A DNA stretch of 64,000 nt from DASCNA01 sp036011305 (GTDB lineage: Bacteria; Verrucomicrobiota; Lentisphaeria; Victivallales; GWF2-38-69). A model generated the notes under the pieces. That model did no database searches. It was not told the origin of the DNA and saw only the letters and a program-made list of their open reading frames with translations. The first letter of the stretch is position 1, and every line of letters begins with the position of its first letter. The stretch lies in NCBI GenBank assembly GCA_036011305.1, contig DASCNA010000167.1, positions 1 to 64,000 of the forward strand, read 5' to 3'. Below are positions 44,323 through 54,054 of the stretch, in pieces. The translations under genes were made by a program, and so were the position numbers.

Positions 44323-45813
44323 TTATTTAGCTTTTTCGTTGAACTTAACGATTAATTCGTCCCATACAGGAATGAATTTTTTCAGGTCTTTCCAGAATTT
44401 TTGATCTTTACGTGCAACGAAATCTTCAATTTCAACACATTGCTGTTCAACCCATGTGTAATATCCTAAGTTGAAAATTCTTTCTTTACCGATTTTTGTC
44501 AACTCTTCAAAATGGTCAACTGAAACAGCTTTTAAATGCTGTCCATAAGTTTCAGCAGCATCAAATGCATCATATTTGCCATTGAAATATTTAGCTTTCT
44601 GTTTTGGCATTTCAGTTTTGTACATTACGGCAGCATCAGTTGCAACTGTAACAACAACATCATTTTCGCCCATGTTATAATATTTAGCAGTTTTAACAGC
44701 AGCAAGCATATTACCAATTGAAGAAAGTCCCATTAGAGAAAGATTCTTAATTTCAGCATCTGAAAGACCTTTATGTTCTTTTAGATATTTTTTACCTTCT
44801 TCTGTGTTGAATAGAAGATTTAATGAGTCTGTTGAAGAATCAGAAATAGCAGCTACATCATCATTGTTCATTATATTGTGAACATATGGCACGTGTTTGT
44901 CACCGATACCCTGGATATTGTGTCCACCGAAACCGTTGTAAAGAAGTGTTGCGCATTCAAGAGCTTCTACAGCTACAACTTTAACATCTTCATAATTATC
45001 TTTCAGGTAGTCCCCTGCAGAAATAGTACCGGCAGAACCAGTAGCAGATGTGAATGCTCTAAGTTTAGAATCAGAATTAGATTTTTTAATATCTTCAAAA
45101 ACATTAGACAGAGCTTTACCTGTGCAATGGTAATGAATTACTGTGTTACCGAATTCGCAGAACTGATTGAAAATAATATTTTTTTCATCTTTGTCCAACT
45201 CGTTGCACATGTCATAAATTTCTTTAACATTACTTTCGCAACCATAAGTTTTGAAGATATCATTTGCAGGATCCATTGTCCATTTTTCAAGCCAGTTGAA
45301 ACGTTCTTCACTCATTTCTTCAGGAAGAATAGCTACACCGTGGCAATCCATAATTTTAGAAACTGCTACACCGCCTCTGCAGTAGTTACCAGTTGAAGGC
45401 CAGATAGCTTTATGTTCAGTTGGGTCGAATTGGCCAGTAATTAACCTAGGAGCCAGGCAGCCATAAGCAGCAAGTACTTTGTGGCAGTTAACCATTGGGA
45501 AGAATGCGCCTGACATAACAACTATCTTGGCATCAATTCCTGTTATTGCTTTAGGTACTTCAAAATAATAAGGAACATCTCTGAAGCTTCTGCTTTCAGG
45601 ATCATTGTACCAGTTAATTCTATAAAGGTTTAATGGATGTGCTTCGCTTGGATCTACATCAAGCAACTGTTTTTTTACTTCGTCAGATATAGTTGATGGG
45701 TCACTTAATTCAGTTAATGTAGGCAACTGAATATGTCTTTCTTTAAATCTAGCTACTGTTTGATTTAATACGTTTTCGTTTACAACATGATCTTCTAAAC
45801 CGAGTTTAGCCAT
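44323..45813 (-). CDS. Fold-type-II PLP enzyme in the ygeW/ygeY cluster
   Basis: 496 residues from ATG 45813, with GGGAGG directly upstream. Fold-type-II PLP features: the candidate Schiff-base Lys in VNCHKVLAAYG (about 113), the STGNYCRGGVAVSK loop, and the Gly-rich SATGSAGTISAG phosphate site. The diaminopropionate ammonia-lyase YgeX/DpaL normally occupies this position. This protein is about 100 residues longer and I cannot align the sequence with E. coli YgeX beyond fold-level motifs. It probably supplies the same kind of step, ammonia elimination from a diamino acid, as a non-orthologous or very divergent replacement. Its own promoter must lie after the terminator behind ygfK. Confidence 0.85.
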   Translation of the reverse strand: MAKLGLEDHVVNENVLNQTVARFKERHIQLPTLTELSDPSTISDEVKKQLLDVDPSEAHPLNLYRINWYNDPESRSFRDVPYYFEVPKAITGIDAKIVVMSGAFFPMVNCHKVLAAYGCLAPRLITGQFDPTEHKAIWPSTGNYCRGGVAVSKIMDCHGVAILPEEMSEERFNWLEKWTMDPANDIFKTYGCESNVKEIYDMCNELDKDEKNIIFNQFCEFGNTVIHYHCTGKALSNVFEDIKKSNSDSKLRAFTSATGSAGTISAGDYLKDNYEDVKVVAVEALECATLLYNGFGGHNIQGIGDKHVPYVHNIMNNDDVAAISDSSTDSLNLLFNTEEGKKYLKEHKGLSDAEIKNLSLMGLSSIGNMLAAVKTAKYYNMGENDVVVTVATDAAVMYKTEMPKQKAKYFNGKYDAFDAAETYGQHLKAVSVDHFEELTKIGKERIFNLGYYTWVEQQCVEIEDFVARKDQKFWKDLKKFIPVWDELIVKFNEKAK

Positions 45814-46031
45814 TGTTCTTCCTCCCAAAAGTTAGAGCGTTTAATGTTGTTTAAAATTAAAATCGTTTGGTGTATTTAATTTATAATATAATTAAATTTT
45901 GTTGATATTTTTAATGTATGAACTAATGCTGTTCAGACAAAGAGTGATTTTAAAAAAAAATGATTTAAACATTTCATAATGAAACAATGAAAATTTTATA
46001 TTTCATATAGCAACATTTTGATCATAAAAAC
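45814..46031. promoter_or_regulatory. Leader of the PLP-enzyme gene
   Basis: About 220 bases without a gene, between the ygfK terminator and the PLP-enzyme start; it must contain the promoter for the PLP-ygeY-arcC genes. No clear operator palindrome is visible. Confidence 0.4.
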
Positions 46032-46059
46032 AAAAACCCCCGGCAATCCGGGGGTTTTT
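46032..46059. terminator. Strong terminator behind ygfK
   Basis: CCCCCGG/CCGGGGG stem with CAAT loop, flanked by AAAAA and TTTTT, so it works in both directions. It separates ygeW-ygfK from the PLP-ygeY-arcC genes. Confidence 0.95.
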
Positions 46060-46121
46060 GAAGAATTATAAATTTTAAAACAAATAAACATTGCTTAAAA
46101 TAATAAATAACTATAGTTATA

Positions 46122-49100
46122 CTAATTTAATGGCATACCTGGTTTTGATGCCTTAACTCCAACATACAATGCATACATAACAGCAAAGTTTTTAAGAGAT
46201 TCTGTATTTGAAGATTCTGTTAAAGCTTCAGCAGACAATACATTAAAATTATCTCTATCCAGATCAATTTTATACATATCACTACTGCATGATAAAACAG
46301 TATCAGCAACATTAAGTTTTAAAACTTCATTATCAAATTTACCGATAATTGAATCATCAAAAAGCATAAATGCATTGTTATCCTGTCCATCAAATTCTAT
46401 CTGATCAGTATAAAAGCGAGGTTTATCTTTATAAGGACTCCCGGCAGTAGGACAGAATGAAGCACAGTTTGCACATTCATTACAGAAAGCAGTAAATATA
46501 GCAGTCTGATATTTCTGTTCTAAATCAAAACTCTTAGAACCGATAACATTCAATTTCTTACTATCAATTCTAAATACAGGCAGTTCCACATTCATTGGAA
46601 CTGTTCTATAAGTGAATATTGCTCTGTTAGGACATACAGTTGTACAGGTACTGCAGATTGTATGGCATTTTAGACAGCGGGCAGCTTCTTTTGCAGCATC
46701 TTCATCAGAAAGTGTCAGGATAACTTCATCAAATCCGTCTCTTTTTTCTATAGGCAACTCAGGAACTTCAACCCTAAATTCTCTGCGGGCTTTTTTCTTC
46801 AACATTTCGGTATAATCAACATCTTCATCGATACTTAAGCTGTCATAAACAACAGTTCCAGTTTCAATTTTATCTATAGATGCTGCGATTTTTTTCCCAT
46901 CATTGCAGGCTTTTACAATTGTCAGAGGACCGTTTTCTACAGCATCCCCTCCTGCAAAAATATCTTTAACAGAAGTTGACATTGTTTTAGAATCAACATT
47001 GATATAACCTTTTCTGTTTAATTCAATATCTTTACCGTCAAAGAAATCAAAATCAGGCTGTTGACCTATAGCAATAATTAAATTATCAAGCTGGATATCA
47101 AACTCTTCTCCAGGTATTTCAACAGGTCTTCTTCTCCCTGAGTCATCAGGTTCGCCAAGACGCATTTTTGCACATTTCAATGCTTTTATTCTGCCATTTT
47201 CAGAAACAACTTCTTTTGGAGAAGATAGTTCTTTAATTTCAATACCTTCTTCAAGCAAACCGTCAAGTTCTTCTTTATGAGCAGGCATCTCTTCAATTGT
47301 TCTTCTATATACAACAGTAACTTTACCGCCTGTTAAGCGATTGGCTACTCTTGCACAGTCCATAGCAACATCACCTGCACCGATAACAGCAATTGATGCA
47401 CCAAGTTCAATGGCTTTGTTTTTCCTGGCTCCTCTAAGGAATTCAATACCATCGATTACACCTTCACTCTCTTCGCCTTTTATTCCAAGCGCCATTCCTT
47501 TCTGAGCACCTGCGGCAATTACTACATATTTAAATCCTTTAGATTTTAAATCTGAGATAGTAATATCTGTACCTACTTTTTTACCATATTCAACTTTTAC
47601 GCCGAGATCTTCTATCACTTTAATATCATTTGTGATTGCTGAAGGGATGGCTCTATAAAGAGGTAGAGTTTCATTTACCATTCCGGCAGGTGTCGGTTTT
47701 TCTTCAAAAATAGTAACGGTATAACCTTTCTGGAGTAAGAAATAAGCAGCAGCTAAACCGCATGGACCTGCACCGATAACTGCAACGTCAATATTTTTCT
47801 CTGCTTCTTTTTCGAAAGCGGGAACAGCACCGTTATTCATGATATAACGTTTTAATTCACGAATAGCTAAAGGTTCGTCATAGTGTGTTCTTGTGCATGT
47901 TGTTTCACATTGATGATTACATGCATGACCAAGAATATTAGGAATAGGATTATCTTCTCTGATTAATTCAGAAGCTTTATTTATATCTTTATTATCAACA
48001 CATTCAATATACTGGGCTGCTTTCTGGCTAATAGGACATTCATCTGTACAAGGAGCTTTGATGCAGTCAAACAGATCAAGTTTTCTAGAAGTTTTAGTCT
48101 GTTTTCTTTCGAATGTATCTCTAAACAGCAAAGGATCACTTAATACATAGTCACCATATTGCTGAAGATTCAAGAGAGCAGAACCTTTTACCAATTCTTC
48201 CTTTTCTGTAATATTTGTAAGTGCATCATATCCTTCAAAAACTTTCGCAGTTTTGCAAATATAATCATCAGTATCCTTTGCAGATACTTCATCATAAGCT
48301 TTAGCAGTGTTTTCAATGTACTGTAAGATTCTTGTGTATCCACCAGGACGCAATACATCAGAGCAAACAGTAATTGTTTTCATTCCGGAACGAAGAAGTT
48401 CAGCAACATTAAAACAGTCAGCACCGCCTGCATATGACATTAACAACTGTCCATCAAACTCAGTTGCAAGTTTTTTTGCCAGATTAACAGTAACACCCTG
48501 AAGAGGACGTCCTGAAAGGTACATCATTTTTTCATCTTTACCGAATACATCTCTATGATTTTCAACTTCAAGAGTATTAGAAAGCTTAACACCGAAAGTT
48601 ACGCCTTTTTCATCAGCTTTAGCCTGAAGATCTCTTAAAAGAACTAAAGCATCAGGATATTTTAAGTCATGTTCAAAAGCTATATCAGGAACAGTTATTT
48701 CACGGAAGCCAAGTTCTTTATTTAAGATTCCTCTCAAAGTTTCAGGACCAAGCAGTGTCGGATTCAATTTTACATTTGTATGAAAGCCCCATTCCTGTAT
48801 TAAATAAGAAGCAATTTTTCCTATTTCATCAGGAGGACATCCATGCATTGTTGAAAGTGTAACATTATTAGATAATTGATTTGGTATTTCAATTTCTTTA
48901 ACTTCTGGGCAATATTTGGCAACTATATCACTATATTTTGCTATCATATCACCCGAATCAACAATTTGTTTCAGAAAATTCTGAACATTTTCATTTAAAA
49001 TACCTTCCATGTTGTATCCAACACTGGTACTGTAAATGATACCCGGTTTATCATCTTTAAAACCGAATTTTTTATGTAAAGCATGAATAATAACCCAAGC

Positions 49101-49478
49101 TCTAACATATTCATCAATTGACTGTTCGAGTTTTAGTTCCTGTGACCACTCAACATTATAGCCAACATCAAGAATATCAATACATGGTTTTGAAACTTCC
49201 AGTTCATCAAGTGTCTGAACCGTTTTTAATTCAATAAAACGACCGCCGCATAACCATGAAACGATTATATTTTGAGCCATTTGTGTATGAGGACCGGCAG
49301 CTAGACCGAAAGGAGTGTCAAGTTTTGAACCGTAAATGTTCAATGAAAATTTGTCGGAGGATTCGGGAGTAAAAAAAAGATCTTTAGGAATGCCGAATAT
49401 TGAGTTTTTTTTCTCTAGTTCTTCAAAAACCCAATGTGTTAAGGCTTCCATACTAACTGGCATAAATTTATCAGACAT
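46122..49478 (-). CDS. ygfK: YgfK, FAD/Fe-S oxidoreductase
   Basis: 1118 residues, a multidomain flavoprotein. Residues ~1-460 resemble a dihydroorotate-dehydrogenase-type TIM barrel (YGSKLDTPFGLAAGPHTQMA, STMHGCPPDEIG). The region ~470-560 carries the Cys-rich CTDECPISQ and CNHQCETTC clusters. Residues ~560-900 are a glutamate-synthase-small-subunit-like FAD/NAD domain (VIGAGPCGLAAAYFLL, AVIGAGDVAMDCARVANRL, DIFAGGDAVENGPLTIV). The C-terminus has two ferredoxin-like Cys sets (CHTICSTCTTVCPN, CNECANCASFCP). Called selenate reductase in older annotation. Recent work ties it to anaerobic purine breakdown, where it would reduce the purine ring. The ribosome site AAGGAATC precedes ATG. Confidence 0.95.
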   Translation of the reverse strand: MSDKFMPVSMEALTHWVFEELEKKNSIFGIPKDLFFTPESSDKFSLNIYGSKLDTPFGLAAGPHTQMAQNIIVSWLCGGRFIELKTVQTLDELEVSKPCIDILDVGYNVEWSQELKLEQSIDEYVRAWVIIHALHKKFGFKDDKPGIIYSTSVGYNMEGILNENVQNFLKQIVDSGDMIAKYSDIVAKYCPEVKEIEIPNQLSNNVTLSTMHGCPPDEIGKIASYLIQEWGFHTNVKLNPTLLGPETLRGILNKELGFREITVPDIAFEHDLKYPDALVLLRDLQAKADEKGVTFGVKLSNTLEVENHRDVFGKDEKMMYLSGRPLQGVTVNLAKKLATEFDGQLLMSYAGGADCFNVAELLRSGMKTITVCSDVLRPGGYTRILQYIENTAKAYDEVSAKDTDDYICKTAKVFEGYDALTNITEKEELVKGSALLNLQQYGDYVLSDPLLFRDTFERKQTKTSRKLDLFDCIKAPCTDECPISQKAAQYIECVDNKDINKASELIREDNPIPNILGHACNHQCETTCTRTHYDEPLAIRELKRYIMNNGAVPAFEKEAEKNIDVAVIGAGPCGLAAAYFLLQKGYTVTIFEEKPTPAGMVNETLPLYRAIPSAITNDIKVIEDLGVKVEYGKKVGTDITISDLKSKGFKYVVIAAGAQKGMALGIKGEESEGVIDGIEFLRGARKNKAIELGASIAVIGAGDVAMDCARVANRLTGGKVTVVYRRTIEEMPAHKEELDGLLEEGIEIKELSSPKEVVSENGRIKALKCAKMRLGEPDDSGRRRPVEIPGEEFDIQLDNLIIAIGQQPDFDFFDGKDIELNRKGYINVDSKTMSTSVKDIFAGGDAVENGPLTIVKACNDGKKIAASIDKIETGTVVYDSLSIDEDVDYTEMLKKKARREFRVEVPELPIEKRDGFDEVILTLSDEDAAKEAARCLKCHTICSTCTTVCPNRAIFTYRTVPMNVELPVFRIDSKKLNVIGSKSFDLEQKYQTAIFTAFCNECANCASFCPTAGSPYKDKPRFYTDQIEFDGQDNNAFMLFDDSIIGKFDNEVLKLNVADTVLSCSSDMYKIDLDRDNFNVLSAEALTESSNTESLKNFAVMYALYVGVKASKPGMPLN

Positions 49479-49596
49479 CAGATAGATTCCTTCAAAAGTA
49501 ATAGATTAATAAATTATATTTTAATCAGTTTATGAAAATAGACAAAAACAATAATTGAATATTGTTTTTGCCTGAAAATTAAAGAATAACTATAAA

Positions 49597-50793
49597 TTAC
49601 AATATTCTTTTAATATCATTTTTGATCATTTCTACTAATTTTTCTGAAGGATTTTTAACTTTGCTCAAGAAAATCATAGCTGCAATGATATAAGGTTTGT
49701 AGCTGGCTTCTTTGTAAAGAGGTGTTCTATATCTGTCGAAAACAGATGCTTCAACTTCACCTTCATCACAACTTACGCCTGTAATATCAGCAGGTAGGCA
49801 ATGCATATAAAGTGCTTTACCTTCTTTAGTTGTTTTCATTAATTCTTCTGTACATTCCCAATCTTTATGATTAGCATTCTGTGCTAATAATTCTTTTTCA
49901 AGTTTATTAATACCGTCTGTGTCGCCATTACCATAAAGTTCTGTTCTTTTTTCCATAGCAGCAAAAGGAGCCCAGCTTTTTGGATAAACGATATCAGCAT
50001 CTTTAAATGCATCAGCCATATTATTTGTTTTTGTGAAGCTTCCGCCGCATCTTGTACTGTTAGCACGAGCAACATCTTCAACTTCAGGCATTATTTCATA
50101 TCCTTCAGGATGTGCCAATGAAACATCCATTCCAAAACGAGTTAATAAACCAACAATACCCTGAGGAACTGACAGAGGTTTTCCATATGAAGGAGAGTAT
50201 GCCCATGTCATAGCAACTTTTTTACCTTTAAGATTTTCAATTCCACCGAAATGGTTAATTATATGAAGAGCATCAGACATTGATTGTGTCGGATGGTCAA
50301 TATCACACTGTAAGTTAACAAGAGTAGGTCTCTGTTCTAGTACGCCGTCAAGATGTCCCTGATAAACAGATTCAGATACTTCTTTCATATATGTATAACC
50401 TTTACCGATATACATATCATCACGAATACCAATAACGTCTGCCATAAAAGAAATCATATTAGCTGTTTCACGAACTGTTTCACCATGAGCAACCTGAGAT
50501 TTTCCTTCATCTAAATCCTGAACTTCAAGACCAAGTAAATTACATGCACTTGCATAACTGAATCTAGTTCTAGTTGAATTATCTCTGAATAAAGAAATAC
50601 CTAATCCACTTTCGAATATTTTAGTAGAAATGTTATTTTCTCTCATGCCTCTGAGAAGGTCTGCTACCAGATAAGTTGCCTGAATCTCATCATCTGTTTT
50701 CTGCCATGTATGAAAAAAGTCATTCAAATACATGTCATTAGTTCTTTTTTTAGACAACTCTTTTATCATCTCATTCAAACCGATTCTATCCAT
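49597..50793 (-). CDS. ygeW: YgeW, carbamoyltransferase of the ATCase/OTCase family
   Basis: 398 residues from ATG 50793 with GGGAG before it. The carbamoyl-phosphate site is intact: DNSTRTRFSYASA (STRTR), DHPTQSMSD (HPTQ) and LYMHCLPADI (HCLP). The substrate-binding loop differs from that of ornithine or aspartate transcarbamoylases, as in other YgeW. It probably runs in the catabolic direction, phosphorolysing a ureido compound to carbamoyl phosphate for the carbamate kinase four genes on. It is the first gene of the block and is divergent from an XRE-PAS regulator. Confidence 0.94.
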   Translation of the reverse strand: MDRIGLNEMIKELSKKRTNDMYLNDFFHTWQKTDDEIQATYLVADLLRGMRENNISTKIFESGLGISLFRDNSTRTRFSYASACNLLGLEVQDLDEGKSQVAHGETVRETANMISFMADVIGIRDDMYIGKGYTYMKEVSESVYQGHLDGVLEQRPTLVNLQCDIDHPTQSMSDALHIINHFGGIENLKGKKVAMTWAYSPSYGKPLSVPQGIVGLLTRFGMDVSLAHPEGYEIMPEVEDVARANSTRCGGSFTKTNNMADAFKDADIVYPKSWAPFAAMEKRTELYGNGDTDGINKLEKELLAQNANHKDWECTEELMKTTKEGKALYMHCLPADITGVSCDEGEVEASVFDRYRTPLYKEASYKPYIIAAMIFLSKVKNPSEKLVEMIKNDIKRIL

Positions 50794-51069
50794 CTTTAAT
50801 TCTCCCACTTGAGTTTTGTGTTGGTTATTTATCGAATGTGTAATTTTAACTACATAGACTAATGTAATAATAAATTATTGTTTTTTTGATTATTCTTAAA
50901 TTAAGCAATTTTAGAGAAACCCATACAGTTTTTGAGGAAAAACTACCGATATTTTCATTGCACATTGCATATTATTTTTGCCTTTATTGTCAAATGAGCT
51001 ATTTAATAACTTATAACTGATGTTAAGTTAAAAATTAATTAATAAAATTAACAACTCGTGAGGATATAA
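50794..51069. promoter_or_regulatory. Divergent control region, ygeW / XRE-PAS gene
   Basis: 276 bases. Short mirrored words occur near 51017-51055 (TTATAACT, TTAAGTTAAAAATTAATTAA, AAATTAACAA). These are candidate operator half-sites for the XRE-PAS protein, but no clean palindrome stands out. Confidence 0.4.
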
Positions 51070-52161
51070 ATGTTCTACCATATTATTGCAAAAAAAATCA
51101 GAAAAGAGAAGAAGATAAAAATCAACAAAATATGTGAAATATGCAATATTAATCCTTCAACTTACTGGAGATGGGAAAAAGGTGAAGTTACTCCTACACA
51201 TAATGATATCAGGATTCTGGCTTTAATATTAGATGTGCCTGTTCAGGAAATTTCCAAACTTCAGGATTTCCAAAATAATTTCTCTCTAAATGCAAGAAAA
51301 ATAGAACTTGATAATATTCTAAGCAAGTATGACTTTGAAGCTGAAGACAGATCTTACCTCAAAGAAATAAAATCTCTGCATACTACAATATTAAAAGAAA
51401 ATGATTATCTTCAGGAGCAGTTAAACTATTATCAAAATGCATTTCTAAAAAGCCCCAGCTTATTATATCTAAAAATGAAAACCAGTAAAGGATATGTTTT
51501 AGTCCTGGCATCTGAAAGATTTTTTCAGCATTTTAATCTTCCCAAAGAAAATATTAATTACTTCTTTAATACTTACATACCGTTAGAAGCAAGAATAAAA
51601 ATCAGAGACACCGAAAATAAAGCCATTTCTAATAAGATTGCTGTAAACAATATAAAAGTAAAAGAACATTTATACGGCCTCAGAGTGAGAACATACAAAT
51701 ATGACGGAATTGAATATTTAATAGGTCATTTAGTCGATAAAACTGACCTTGAAATGATTGAACATGCAAATTACAGAATTAAAATTATGGAATTGGCTCT
51801 GGATGAAATTCCGGAAACTTGCTATTTCTCAGCCAAATTGCACAAAAATGAATATGTATTTATTTCGAAAGGAGTATACGATGTTTTAGGGCTTAGTGAA
51901 TCAGATTTAAGAAAAGAAACTAAACTCTGGTGCAAATATATTGATAAAGAAGATCATAAAAGAATGCTGCATTATGTAAATCAGGCGAATCACAAAAAGC
52001 CCACTATATTTAAATATAACCATCCTAAAAAAGGCCTGAGAGTACTAAAAACTCATTTTAATGTCAGAGTTATCGATAAAAAAGATATTCTATTTGGATA
52101 TTTTGCAGACATAACAGATTATATCTACAAAGATTTACCTGATCCAGTAAAAAAGAGCTAA
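51070..52161 (+). CDS. XRE-type regulator with PAS domains (paralogue 3)
   Basis: 363 residues. XRE helix-turn-helix (IRKEKKIKINKICEICNINP, STYWRWEKGEVTP) at 9-60, a coiled-coil linker, then two PAS-like regions (LYLKMKTSKGYVLVLASERF to LIGHLVDKTDLEM, and AKLHKNEYVFISKGVYDVLG to LFGYFADITDY). Divergent from ygeW across 276 bp, so it is the most likely switch for the ygeW-ygfK genes. Shorter than the two paralogues and lacks their C-terminal tail. The ligand is unknown; a purine or flavin/haem cofactor is possible. Confidence 0.87.
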   Translation: MFYHIIAKKIRKEKKIKINKICEICNINPSTYWRWEKGEVTPTHNDIRILALILDVPVQEISKLQDFQNNFSLNARKIELDNILSKYDFEAEDRSYLKEIKSLHTTILKENDYLQEQLNYYQNAFLKSPSLLYLKMKTSKGYVLVLASERFFQHFNLPKENINYFFNTYIPLEARIKIRDTENKAISNKIAVNNIKVKEHLYGLRVRTYKYDGIEYLIGHLVDKTDLEMIEHANYRIKIMELALDEIPETCYFSAKLHKNEYVFISKGVYDVLGLSESDLRKETKLWCKYIDKEDHKRMLHYVNQANHKKPTIFKYNHPKKGLRVLKTHFNVRVIDKKDILFGYFADITDYIYKDLPDPVKKS

Positions 52162-52258
52162 CAACTATTATTGACTTTGAATATTGACTACTAAACATTT
52201 ATAAGTAATCAATATTCAATTTTCACTTAGTTGAATTTCTTACTAGACAAATACAAAC

Positions 52259-53002
52259 CTAACAACAACTGACTTTATTTTTTATTTCAGTAAGTTTTTG
52301 CTCATCTGTAATCTGATATTCAAGATCAGAAGATGAACTTCCAAGCTTAAGTTTGCAATCTGCAAATCTATTAACTTTACTGGAAGCAGAACAGTGAACA
52401 TTAATTACTTTTGTTCTTTCAAGAATCTCAACAACATTAGAGGCATTAACTCCGCTTCCAGCCATTATATCAATTTTTTTATGCAATGACTCATTTAGCA
52501 AAGATATTTTATCAATACCTTTAATTGCAGTATCAGCCTGTCCTGATGTAAGAATTCTATTTACTCCTAGATCTGACAACTGTCTGACTGAACCAATATA
52601 ATCTTTTGCAAAGTCAATGGCTCGATGAAAAGTGACACAGAGGTTATTTTTTTTTGCAATATTACACAATAGTTCTGTAGCTTTTAAATTTACAGTGAAA
52701 TCATCATTCAATAAGCCGATAACTACACCGTCAGCACCAAGATCTGAAAAAATCTGAATTTCATTCGCCATGGCTTTAATTTCTTCAGAATTGAAGCAGA
52801 AATCACCTGCTCTTGTACGAATCATAGGATGTAAAGAAATATTAGTATTATCCTTTGCATATTTTATCAATCCCGCTGAAGGTGTAATTCCTCCAACAGC
52901 CAGCGAGCCACATAGTTCCAATCTGTCAACGCCGACTTTAGCAGCTGTTAAAATAGATTCTATATTGTCGAGACATACTTCCAACTTGATATTATCAGCC
53001 AT
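52259..53002 (-). CDS. cutC: CutC-family protein
   Basis: 247 residues, TIM-barrel CutC: LEVCLDNIESILTAAKVGVDRLELC, ADGVVIGLLNDDFTVNL, then CVTFHRAIDF and GVNRILTSGQ. Once linked to copper tolerance; the real role is uncertain. The ribosome site GAGG lies 7 bases before ATG. Last gene of the run POT transporter, asparaginase, cutC; a hairpin lies between asparaginase and cutC. Confidence 0.93.
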   Translation of the reverse strand: MADNIKLEVCLDNIESILTAAKVGVDRLELCGSLAVGGITPSAGLIKYAKDNTNISLHPMIRTRAGDFCFNSEEIKAMANEIQIFSDLGADGVVIGLLNDDFTVNLKATELLCNIAKKNNLCVTFHRAIDFAKDYIGSVRQLSDLGVNRILTSGQADTAIKGIDKISLLNESLHKKIDIMAGSGVNASNVVEILERTKVINVHCSASSKVNRFADCKLKLGSSSSDLEYQITDEQKLTEIKNKVSCC

Positions 53003-53064
53003 AATACAACCTCATAATGTTAAATTGCCTGAAAACAAATACAGGCAATAATTAACTATAATCT

Positions 53065-53119
53065 GTTATCAGTGACCAGCAATTTAATTAAAACGTTCTA
53101 TAGACTGGTTACTGATAAC
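53065..53119. repeat. 15-bp inverted repeat between the asparaginase-like gene and cutC
   Basis: GTTATCAGTGACCAG (53065-53079) and CTGGTTACTGATAAC (53105-53119) pair with a single G-T, 25-base loop. Each arm is followed by AGCAATTTAA as a direct repeat. It could attenuate transcription into cutC or be an RNA processing stem. Confidence 0.7.
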
Positions 53120-53133
53120 TAGCAATTTAACAA

Positions 53134-54054
53134 CTAATCAATATATTCAGCCTGTTCTTTAACCGGGCTTTCCATTCCATCTTTAAACACCCAGTAAAAT
53201 ACCGGAACACTTCCTTTATAGCTTATAACTTTATAGTTGTCGTTTTTATCTATAGCATGAATAGTAACTTCATCAAGATATCCGCCTTTAAGCGATTTAA
53301 GATCTTTAGCAGCTTCATATACAGCTTCTTCAACAGTCATGCCCATCTTCATGTACAAAACAACAGATCTGGCAGTACCTGCCCTGATAGTCATTTCACC
53401 TGTATGGGTGCAGGCGCATGCACCGTATCTACTATCAGCATAAGCTCCGCCGCCGATAATAGGACTGTCTCCTAATCTGCCGGGATGCTTCCATCCCCAT
53501 CCTGATGTACTTGCTGCTACAGAAATTTTACTGTTCATTCCTTTAGCTAAATAAACTGTAGTGTCAAAACATTTCTCAGGGTCAACAGCAACTGAATTTA
53601 TTTTATAAAGAGGCACGTTCGGAAAGTTTTTCTTCTCTGTATCATTTAAAACTTTTTCCAAATGCTGTTCCCATACTTCTTTTGAATCAGCAATTAAGTT
53701 TTCACATGATTCAGCACCAATGTCATGAGCAAAACGTTCAGCTCCGGCACCCACTACTATCTCATACTGAAGTCTCTGCATAATTTCATAAGCAACTTCA
53801 ACAGCATGGGCATATCCACGCAGAGAACCTACCGCACCCGTTCTTAGAGTATCACCATCCATAACACTGGAATCAAGTTCAACTTCACCTAAAATATTAG
53901 GCCAGCCGCCTTTTCCTACAGTTCTAATAGTGGAATTAGACTCAACAAGTTTAATACCTTCAATTATAGATCTTAATGAATCATTACCTTCAGCAAGAAA
54001 CTTAGCTGCTGTAGGGACACCGCATCTTCCTTCATCGTTAGCTATAAAAATCAT
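53134..54054 (-). CDS. Glycosylasparaginase-like Ntn-hydrolase
   Basis: 306 residues. N(4)-(beta-N-acetylglucosaminyl)-L-asparaginase family: GKGGWPNILGEVELDSSVMD, the autocleavage and nucleophile region CFDTTVYLA (Thr165 as nucleophile), then STSGWGWKHPGRLGDSPIIG and GGAYADSRYGACACTHTGE. Self-cleavage before Thr165 gives two chains. No signal peptide, so cytoplasmic. It would hydrolyse Asn-linked sugar remnants or beta-aspartyl peptides, which fits with the peptide transporter encoded immediately upstream (TAATG overlap of one base). Confidence 0.9.
   Translation of the reverse strand: MIFIANDEGRCGVPTAAKFLAEGNDSLRSIIEGIKLVESNSTIRTVGKGGWPNILGEVELDSSVMDGDTLRTGAVGSLRGYAHAVEVAYEIMQRLQYEIVVGAGAERFAHDIGAESCENLIADSKEVWEQHLEKVLNDTEKKNFPNVPLYKINSVAVDPEKCFDTTVYLAKGMNSKISVAASTSGWGWKHPGRLGDSPIIGGGAYADSRYGACACTHTGEMTIRAGTARSVVLYMKMGMTVEEAVYEAAKDLKSLKGGYLDEVTIHAIDKNDNYKVISYKGSVPVFYWVFKDGMESPVKEQAEYID

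Noticed and set aside
44536..45396. Plus-strand open frames inside the PLP-enzyme gene
   Set aside because: They are antisense shadows with low-complexity Phe/Ile/Cys-rich products and no ribosome sites.
44323..45813. Calling this gene ygeX/dpaL by position
   Set aside because: Length (496 vs about 398 residues) and the sequence around the PLP Lys do not match E. coli YgeX; kept as a fold-type-II PLP enzyme.
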